A DNA stretch of 64,000 bases from Warburgia ugandensis (Eukaryota; Streptophyta; Magnoliopsida; Canellales; Canellaceae). The stretch covers positions 51,835,880-51,899,879 of the forward strand of contig CP141132.1 in the NCBI GenBank assembly GCA_035236585.1, read 5' to 3'. The notes beneath the pieces were generated by a model. The model was not told the DNA's origin and ran no database searches. It saw nothing but the letters and a program-made list of their open reading frames with translations. Positions 1 to 10,100 of this stretch are shown piece after piece (the first letter of the stretch is position 1; every line of letters starts with the position of its first letter). The position numbers were made by a program, and so were the translations under genes.

Positions 1-523
1 AAAACATGCTTTCAAATAATCAACTATAATACGATAGATTTCAAGTTGGTACTTTTAGTTATATATACATAGTATACCTCATATATTCACCACACCACAC
101 ATTAAGTGTGATAGGGAGAAAGTTTAAGAACAAGGAGTGAAAGAATCCAGAGCTCAAAAGTGAAGTAGAGAAGTGAGACATCAGATGAATTGGAGTTTAT
201 CTTTCTCATTTTTTATTTTGTTGACTTTGGATATACTCAAGCACTAAGTGCTGGATTATATTTTGTGAAAATTTACACTTATAATTGTATCATGACTGAT
301 AAACTTTGGGATTGCTCTTTAAAATATAATGAAATGTTATGGGACTACTTAAGTATAGTATTTTTTATATGTAACACTTGGGTATTTTGAAAATAAATTT
401 TAAGGAAAAAGATTCTTATGCATGATTTGTTTTATAAAAGAAATATTGAAAATAGGGATCCCGAGTTTCAAAATGAATTTAAATTATTAAAATTGTGTTT
501 TCAAAAACCAGGCTGTTATAGCT
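1..523 (+). mobile_element. Possible 3' tail of a family-1 LTR
   Basis: The composition and the ending resemble the last 500 bases of the family-1 LTRs further on: an AT-rich run, then GTTTTC followed by a CCAGG-type terminus near 508-520. The left part lies outside the window and I see no confirmed flanking duplication, so this is a weak assignment. No coding content is visible. Confidence 0.28.
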
Positions 524-1996
524 TGATCCTACAAGGACTTCCACAGCTGCAAAGGAACTACCTACAACGTAAATATATTTTACATCCACAAAGGGGAAAT
601 TACCCTCCTCAATCCTATAGCGAATTTTAAACAAACGGAGGACGCTCTTGCAAGCAACTAGTTATGCTAGATCACATTTCTTATAATCTAATATATCATT
701 CATATTGCAACAAGAACCATTTTGCCGCTGATTTCTTTTATGAGGAATGATAGCATAACAAGTGATACTCCAGCTACTTGATGTGGTACACCCCAGTTTT
801 GCACGATGAGTCTCAAAAAAGGTTGATAGGACATTCATTTGAATCCTCTAGCTCCAAATATGTAGGATGCCAAACATCGTCATAGGATGAATAACAAGCA
901 AAAATTGTGCCTCTTAGTCATTGAATACAGTCCATTCTTTAAACAGTGTTTCCTATTGTTTATGTTCTATGATCAAAAGTATCTTTTTTTGTTTTAAAAT
1001 GATGCAATCTTTATTGTTTTTGAAGCAATAATCATCTTAAATGCAGAATTCAGATGGACAACTCTGATTAGCATTTGGTGGGACCATCATTCAAAAGTAG
1101 AGCACACTAAAGCAAGTAGCTATAGCGCTAGCACAATACTATCATTCCCTTCTTTTACTATTTGAATGAGGAAAATACACATTAATTTGGCTCTGCTTTT
1201 GGAATTCATGAAGAATAACTTTGTACTACAAATCTTGCTAAAGGTGTTGTAGTGCATACCCACTAATTTCACACTGCTTTTGGAAATAAGGAGTAACTTC
1301 ATCCTACAAATCTTGATAATAGCCTTTCTCGAGACTTCTACTATCATATGCTGCACAATTACAAACTTAGAAGATGGGAAAAAGTTTGCGGCAAAAAAAG
1401 TCAAAATTTTTGGGAAAAAGATCACAAAGGTCAGTTAGAAGACAGTAAGTTTTAAAATTGTAAATAAGTTAAAGAAAAGAAAATGATGGCAAAAATTTTA
1501 ATGTGGACAAAATAAAATATAAATTGTAGACAAACTTGAAGTTTAGGATTGAAATGTTGGCGGGGGGAGGGGGGAACTCAAAAATAGAAAGAGAAAAAGA
1601 GAAAAGTTGTAAAAATCATATTTTTTTTAAAAAGAAAGGCTTTAAATAAGAAAGAAAAAAGTCCAAAAGGATGAATAATATTGAAAAGAGGGGTCTTTTT
1701 AAAGTTTGATAAGACACATGAATATGACCATTTTCCAAACAATAAATGAAAAAATAGAATTTTTTACAGCGCTGATCTGTAGCGGCTCGAAATAAACAAA
1801 GTTAAGACCTTGCTGAATGCGTATAAATATCATCCTTCATGGTCTGGATTGCATTAGATTATAATTCATAGACCCACAGCAACAATTTACAGTAACACAA
1901 AGCCTAAGGTAAAAATCGATGGCTTTGTTTCGACGTAGCATTGTTGGCATTTTTCTAAACATATTATTCATGATATAACCTTTTGGCAACAAAAGC

Positions 1997-2040
1997 TTCC
2001 ATTTAGGTTGCAGGCTAGTTACACTACAACCTAAATGGAA
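1997..2040. repeat. Perfect 14-bp inverted repeat (hairpin)
   Basis: TTCCATTTAGGTTG at 1997-2010 is exactly complementary in reverse to CAACCTAAATGGAA at 2027-2040, with a 16-base loop. It could be a remnant of a miniature inverted-repeat element or a chance stem. No family is recognised. Confidence 0.7.
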
Positions 2041-3078
2041 ACCAAGTATTGCGTGATTCAAAAATGATGAATCCCGTTTCAATAATCATTTGTTAGGATC
2101 CTTGGGAGTAAGTTCCTCATCTTAAATAGAACATTTAGTTCATGTTGCTACTCCCAAATCGAGGCAGTTCAAATAGAATAATTTCCTAGATATATTATCG
2201 TATTCCCCAGGGTTTGGCCCACTTTTTACAGCTCGGTGAAATCTTTATTCCCAAAACCAAGATTCCAGTAATCATTTATTTGTACCTCCTAAGGAATGGG
2301 AATGGCATACAACTTTTTAAAGACTACCAACCACAATGCTAGGACTAAGATCAATTGCTACATGGCTCCTTGAAGCAAGGATAAATGATTGACAATTAAA
2401 TTTAGTTGAAACATTTCCAGCCACTTATTAGTAAACGTTATGACCATTTCACTTCTTTTTTTCTTTTTTTTGAATCGTATGTATCTAAAGGTGTGTGTGG
2501 TTCTTATTGGATACAATTTTGTCCTAATCAACCTACTTCATCGAAAAAAATTGCTTTTTATGGGACGAGATTGATAATGAGATCTCAAATCAAACTTATA
2601 AGTCTCGTGATATATCTTGGAATAGAGGATGAGACCAACGATTTTTATTTGTTTATACACTCCCTGCAAGTGTGTAAATACCAGTAGTAGCTATTTATGA
2701 TATTATTCAATTTGTGCTACCGAAAGTACATATAATATACATGAGGTTAGCTGCTTCAATGGGACTTTGATCCTGGTCGGAGCAGAAATTACCAAACATT
2801 TAGCATTCCCTCACACCCTCACACTTGGCGCCAATTTGATGCATTCGCTCAAACCACTCCCTTTTCAAGGAAAGCTAACTAGACCTTCCAAAGTGAGCAT
2901 GTTAAGGAATGCTGACTAGACCTTACAAAGTGCGAACATGTGGCACCACTTTTTATATTGCCAACGTTGGCACAATCCTACATATTCATGTAGTCCCACT
3001 TTGAATATGTAATAAGCTCGTAGAATGTAAATTCTAGCATCTAAATAATGTAATTCAAAATAAATGGATTGCAAACCT

Positions 3079-3322
3079 CAGCAATTAATCGGTATGCTAC
3101 AATTATCCTATCCATTTTTTTTCTCCATTACACATCTAAACATCCACCTATGACATAGTAAAGGTGATCTCCATGAAAACTGGTACCCAAACGCTCTCTT
3201 CAACAATTAATAGGTATGCTCCAATTATCCAATCTATTTTTTTAACCCATTACACATCTAAACATCCACCTATGACACAGTAGAGGTGATCTCCATGACA
3301 ACCAGTACCAAAATGCTTACTT
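3079..3322. repeat. 122-bp tandem duplication, two diverged copies
   Basis: The segment starting CAATTAATCGGTATGCT at 3082 recurs as CAATTAATAGGTATGCT at 3204. Both continue through a pyrimidine run, CATTACACATCTAAACATCC and GTGATCTCCATGA. The copies differ at a number of sites, so the duplication is not recent. Confidence 0.85.
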
Positions 3323-4165
3323 TGAAGCAAAGGAAACAGTTTAAGAGCCATAGTAAAGATGCATTTTATAACTAACAGTTCGATATCTAGTCTCAGGGTT
3401 TCTAATTCTAATTTTGTTTTCTACGAGTCATTGAAAAAGTTGAATTGGCTTTAACCCTATTTTTTAAAACTTTTTAAGTAATTAATTGATCTCACCTTAA
3501 GGTTGCCCGAGGCAAAGACAAAGAAAAAGTTGCTAATAGTCCATCCGCCTATAATATTTCAACTAAATCAAATTAAATGCTAGGGCATTCCTCTCACTTG
3601 GCATGTCGTTCCTGACCTCAAGTAACCCTGGTTCCTTTTCAATCAAATTTTGGACGTAATTGTCAGCCATTTCCATTTGTTTCAAGTGGCCATGCAGCAA
3701 TGGATCCTAGTCACCGGATCATTACTATCGCATTCCTTTTCTAATAAGCTGCATGCAACGTGTACCAAATCTATCAACTGTGGGCCCTAAACGCCGCGAC
3801 CAACTTCGATACATTTGCTGAAACATTTTTTTCCCGACCACACGAATGCATCAAACTAAACACTTCAAATCTAACTTATCCTCTGGACCACACCACATTT
3901 TTACAAGAAACAATCAACCTCACGCGTTCTAAACCATCCGTAAAAACAAATAGAATCCTTTTTCATGTTCCCGAAAAAGGTAACCCCGATAAATATCAAT
4001 ATCAATTTCATTTTCATCCCATCTGAGATCCTCCAATGAAAATTTCCACAACGCACACAAGCGTACACACGATTCAACCTCTGGCACAGCTGTCACATAA
4101 TTTTCAATGAAAATCTTAGTACAAAACAAGGACAGCAGAAAATTTTGACCATTAACAAATCCAGC

Positions 4166-7100
4166 TCATTCAAATGCATCATCATCCTCATCTGGAAGGG
4201 GCTGCGCAGCGGCAGCTGCAAGCTCTTGCTCGTGCCTGACCCCAGTCAAAGAAATACATCTGTTAGTAATCGTCCTTTATGAACAATTTAATTGCAGCAA
4301 TGACAAATGATTGGCAGGCCCAAGATGCTAAGAACATGTGAACTCCGATTTTATAAAATAAACAGCTTATAATATATTTCTTATCAGGTCTCACTCCTGA
4401 AAAAGTCGAAGTACCCTCTGATTCAGGATGGATACAACTATGTTTTAATGCATATTAATTGGGCAATCCTAGTCAGGCAGGGAAGGAGGCATCCTTAGGG
4501 ACCATGTTGGGAGATGTGTCTGCTTACAGTGTTTCTATTTACAGGATCACTAACAGAGAGTGGGCTGAATACTTACTGTTGCTGTGCAACCATGTCAATA
4601 TGCACTTCTGGAGGAGCCAGAGCGGGTGACTCAACAAAATGAAGATTTGAATCCCTGTGAGCAAGGTCAACATATTTTGGTCATTTGAACATATTTTACA
4701 TGAACTGTTGATGTTTAAGAACAAATTCTCATACCCCGCAAGTTTTCTAGCAAGATAGAGGAAAGGCTTTTCAAAATTGTAGTTGCTTTTTGCAGAGATC
4801 TCATAGTATTGAAGATTCTTCTTCCGGTGGAACGTAACCTGCTTGGCCTTCACTTGCCTGTTCTTTACATCAACCTTGTTGCCACAAAGAACAATAGGAA
4901 TATTCTCACAAACCCTAAATACCATACAGAAAACTGTCAGCAATGCTACCAAAGCATGTCAATATTATAATCGAGAAGCAAAATAAATGAAATTAGGAGT
5001 TCCAGAATTCTGCAACTAACCGACAGAGATCGCGATGCCACGTAGGAACATTCTTGTATGTCAAACGTGCAGTGACATCAAACATGATTATCGCACATTG
5101 CCCGTGAATACTACAGAAAGAAGAAAAGCTTGTTAAAGAATCTTTCACACTAAAAAAACACAAATCCTCTACAATCCTTATCCTTAAAGCTTAAAAAAGA
5201 AAAGACAGCAATCTACAAGTCAAACAGAAAATATTTGTAGAAATTGGATACAATCTAGACAGGACCAGCAGGGTTGGAAGGTCAACTAGACTATATATCA
5301 CATCAAGAAGCCCGACAGAACCACTCAAATTTGTATGGTTCCATTGTCGTCCCAAGATTGAGAAACAAATATACTTCCCTCAAGTCATTCTAACTAGGGG
5401 AGGAAGTTGAAAAGCACATTTTATATTAAGGGCCACTTAGCACAAAAATGATTTAGCTAAAATGCATTTCTCAGGGACCAATTTCAGATTTGCCGCATTT
5501 CTAGAAGAAATTAATAATAGCTTGGTATAAGAACTTGGAATAAAAATGTCTTTCCAAAGAATTAAGACTTTAGAGTGTGGTAAATGATGTCTGAGGACAT
5601 ATTTCCAGCTGCGCATGGCTTTCAATATCAAAACCCAAGGGAAGTTAAGTCAGCTGGTAATGAATTTCAATTTCCTGCTTTAAAGAAAAAGGCCCCCAGT
5701 GTACAAGTCAAACAGATGATTGATGAGACTAAATCATCCATAGAAAGACTGGTGGTTTAAGTAGCAGATCAGATGCAGCTAAGGAGAAGCTCAAGGATAG
5801 CTTAATTAAGAGCTCGAAATGACGGATCGGAGTAAGCCAAGTGCTGATGATATGTTACAGAAGTTGATAGATGAGTAAAGAAAGCTTCAGTCAGCTCAAA
5901 TGAAGCATCCGTCCAGCTAAAAGACAAAGAAAAGGCAGTAACAGGAACTATAACAGAAGTAAGGTTGATTGAAGTTAGTGATGGCCCTTGTGACAGCTGG
6001 CAGTTAGTTATACCAGCTGTTGTTACTTAGCTTATGATGTAAACATGATGTACGACATATTATAAGGGCCAACAATGTAACAGTAGTAGTCCCAGTTGGT
6101 TAAGCAGTTAGGTAGTTGCATAGTTGTTAGGACAGTGAACTAGCTGGCAGTACTGATCCAGCTAAAGAAAGCATTGTAATGATCTGGAAAGGATAATGGA
6201 ATCTGAGATTAGTCAAGCAAAGTGAGAATTGGAGTGTTCTTCAGCTCAAAGTGAAGAAATTATATCTGCCCTTCATTCCTCATATTTTTCATCTTTATAC
6301 TTTTCACTCCTCTGTGTTGAATTCAATAGCAGATCTTCACAGTCCATCTGTAGACCTCTATCTTTCCACGATTCAGATCTTAATTTCTCCTCCAAAACTC
6401 ACCCATATACATCTGAATTGTATCTAGAACCCTTAAGTATTGGACTTATCAAAGATACCTGTAGAAATAGGATAACAATTTAAACAGGACCAACAAGGTT
6501 GGAGGCTCAGCCTAGACCAGATATCACAGGACCACCCAAAGTTGTATGATTACATTGCCATCCCAGGATTGGCAAACAAATACTTCACTTATCTGAGTCT
6601 TCTAACTGGAGGTGGAAGTTGAAAAGAACATTTTATACTAAATGGCCATTTTGCAAGAAAATGATTTCACTTATTTGAGTCAAGGGATGGATGTTGGAGA
6701 GTTGGAATGATGCTTTTTTAATCCCATAACAAGTGTGATTCCCATTTATTTTCATAACAAGAGCTCCACCCAATTAATCCTAACCATAAGATGACAACAG
6801 AGTGGTGAAGGATATACCAAACAGCAGCTAGCTCCACCAAGAAAATGTAGCAGTTAAGACAGTATTCTGGAAGGTATCAATTGCTCCATGCTAAGACCAA
6901 AAGATTGGGTCACACTGTCACTAACTATATTTCAGCCAAACAAATTCTGAATATGGAAACCTAATCGTAGAACCGGAAGCTGTAACACATGATTGCCCCG
7001 TTCTAAGACAGCTTATTTTGGAAAGGTATTGATTGCTCTGCAATAAGACCAACTGGGTCATACTGTCACTATATTAGACCTAATGCAAGTAATCCCAAGC

Positions 7101-10100
7101 AGTCCATTGGATTAATGAACACTCCAACTGAATACCAATGACCAAAACGAAGCCTACTAGCTATATATGATAAAAAGGTCGACTGGATCAGAGAGATAAT
7201 ATCTCTGACAATCCATGCTGTGGCACATTTTTGCTAAACCAAGGGCAGTTAATGACAGCCTGATACATACAAGCAGGAAAAAACCAAAACTTCCCAATTC
7301 CAGAAGACTTGATATTCAGCTTTCCATGCATCTTCTTCTTCTCGTCCTTCTTCCTGGGTGATTTACGAAAGAGGACTGAAAGAAGAGAAAGAAAAGGGAG
7401 GAGTGGTGCATGGCACTTTTCAACCATATCTCCAAGGAAGAGTTGAGCAAGCGACTCATGAATGCTGCCAGGTCGGAACATAAATTATTAAGTTATATTC
7501 AAGTGTGTTAAAAACCATACCCAGAACATGAACTAGCCTCAATCGTAGAATGACCAAACTCAGAAATCAATTCAATATCATCATTTCTAGTGCCCTTCCC
7601 CTGAGAAAATCCCTAGCACTTTCATCATAATTCTTAATTAAGACCCCTCATGCAGCATAACGCCCCTCACTATCCCATGAGAACAAAGAAAGCCACACTA
7701 TCTCCTTGCAGTTTTGCCTGCCGCCCTTTGGGACAAACTAGATCAGATAAAGGACATCCTCGACATCTATGATCATGATATCTTAAAAGAAAAAGTACTC
7801 TCAGCACTGCCCAAAATGGAGGATGGCTCTAGCTTCGGTGGAAAGGAGTATGGGCAGGTCGTATCGAATCTCTTGTCTATATTGAACCTCCCAATCAAAT
7901 GAATCATCACATTTGTAATGATCAACTTTACAAAACCCTATCGCTCGATTAGATAAGATAGGTCCACCCCAGAACTCAAACAACCGGCTTTCTATTATTA
8001 TATCTAAGTTAATAACAGTCAGATACATACAAGCAGGAAAAAACCAGAACTTACCAATTCCAGAAGACTTGATTTGGGTTTAGCATCTTATTATATCTAA
8101 GTTAATATGATATAAAACAGGATAAATAAGACTTGGCTTACAAAGGAAAAATACAGCATATTGATGGTTACATCTACACAAGCAACATACCTAAGATAAA
8201 ATGCAAATTTCCTACATAAAGTTACATGCATCTCAGGTGATCATTTAGCAATAGTTTGACGCATCCATAAAAATACATGACACATAGTAGGAAAACCAGA
8301 TATAAAATCACCAAAGGAAAAATACAGCATATTGATGGTTACATCTACACAAGCAACATACCTAAGATAAAATGCAAATTTCCTACATAAAGTTACATGC
8401 ATCTCAGGTGATCATTTAGCAATAGTTTGACGCATCCATAAAAATACATGACACATAGTAGGAAAACCAGATATAAAATCACCACCATAGTAGGAAAACC
8501 AGATATAAAATCACCTTGAAAGATGTGTTCAGATTTGCAAAAATATAAGAGAACAAAAGTGTAATGACTTAGACTACATTAAATGTATTAAATGCGATCA
8601 CCAAAGGGTATTAATCAAAAATGACAAGATCAATCAAAGGTAGGAAATTAGTAAATTACAAATGTCCAGAAAATATAAAGATTGAAAAAACTGTAAACCC
8701 AAATTGACACTAGACTATACAGATACATCCATACGATCCGGATACCTAAAGTGAAAAGAGCCTTGAAAAAGATGAAATTAGGAAAGGCCCTGGGCAATGG
8801 TATAACAATATAGATTTGAAAGTATATGAAAGATTTGGAGTAGTTTGGCTAACAAAGTTGTTTAACATGATTGTAAAATCAAACAAAATGCTACATGAAT
8901 GGAGGAAAAGATCTACCATACCAATTTATAAAAATAAAGAAGACATATAGAGTTTGCACTAATTATCGTGGGATCAACCTTATGAGTCATACCATCAAAC
9001 TTTGAGAAAGAGTGATTGAAAAGAGACTACAATGTGAGACAAGTGTAATGAGAAACCAATTTGGTTTCATGCTTGTGAGGTCCACTATGGAGTTATTTTC
9101 CTACTTAGACAACTAATAGATAGAGAAATATAGAGAGGAGAAAGGACCTCCACATGGTCTTTATTGACTTAGAAAAAGCTTATAATAAGGTTCCAAAAGA
9201 GTTAATATGGTGGGTATTGGACAAGAAAAGGGTTTCGGGGTTTATAAATATAATTAAGGACATATACAAGGAAATAGTAACAAATGTTAGAACCACTAGT
9301 GAAGAGACCGATGATTTTCCTATATTATAGGATTGCACCAAAGATTGGTATTCATCTTTTCATGTTAGTTATAAATGAGTTAATAAAACATCTGTACAAG
9401 AAGATTTCATAGTGCATGTTATTTGAAGATAACATAGTTTTGATTGACAAGATGAGGGCATAAAAACAAAGCTAGAGTTGTAGAGCAATGCTATAGAGTC
9501 TAAAGGATTTAAAATTAACTAAGGCAAAGCATAAGGAATGCAATCTTAACAAGAAGAGCAGTAATAAAGCACCTGTAGAGATTAAATTAATAATTCATAA
9601 GAGTGGAGAGATTTAAAAAGATTTTACCTAGAGAACCCATGTGAATTGAAACAAATGGAGATGTGCCTCTGAAGTTCTACACGATCCATGGATACCACTC
9701 AAACTCAAAGAAAAATTCTATAGGACGGCTGTAAGGCCAGTCATACTTTATGGACCAAAGTCTTGGGCAATTAAGGAACAATATGTACATAGACTAAGCA
9801 TAGCTGAAATGAGGATGTTGAGATGGACGAGTGATAACACAAAAAAAGATAAAACTAAAATTGAAAACATTAGGAAAAACTTAGGAATAGCACCAAGAAC
9901 TATCAAAATGAGGGAGACTACAATTAGTATGGACATGTCCAACAAAGAATGAAAAAGCAATGGTTAGGAGTAAGTCAATCCAAGTCGCAGGCTATAAGGG
10001 GGTAAGGGAAGGGCTAAAAGACATGGTTAAAACAGGTAAGAAAGGATTTAAAACTTTTGAATTAAATAAAGCCAAGACACGATAGAGGTGAATGAAGGAA

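Larger units (their letters stand above)
524..3900. other. Unassigned intergenic DNA
   Basis: I see no gene, RNA gene or recognisable transposon here. The stretch is AT-rich with a short G-rich run near 1560-1575 and pyrimidine runs near 2452-2470. It contains a perfect 14-bp hairpin (1997-2040), a small imperfect duplication near 2871-2940 and a 122-bp tandem duplication (3079-3322). The open frames in it are short and show no family resemblance. Confidence 0.5.
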
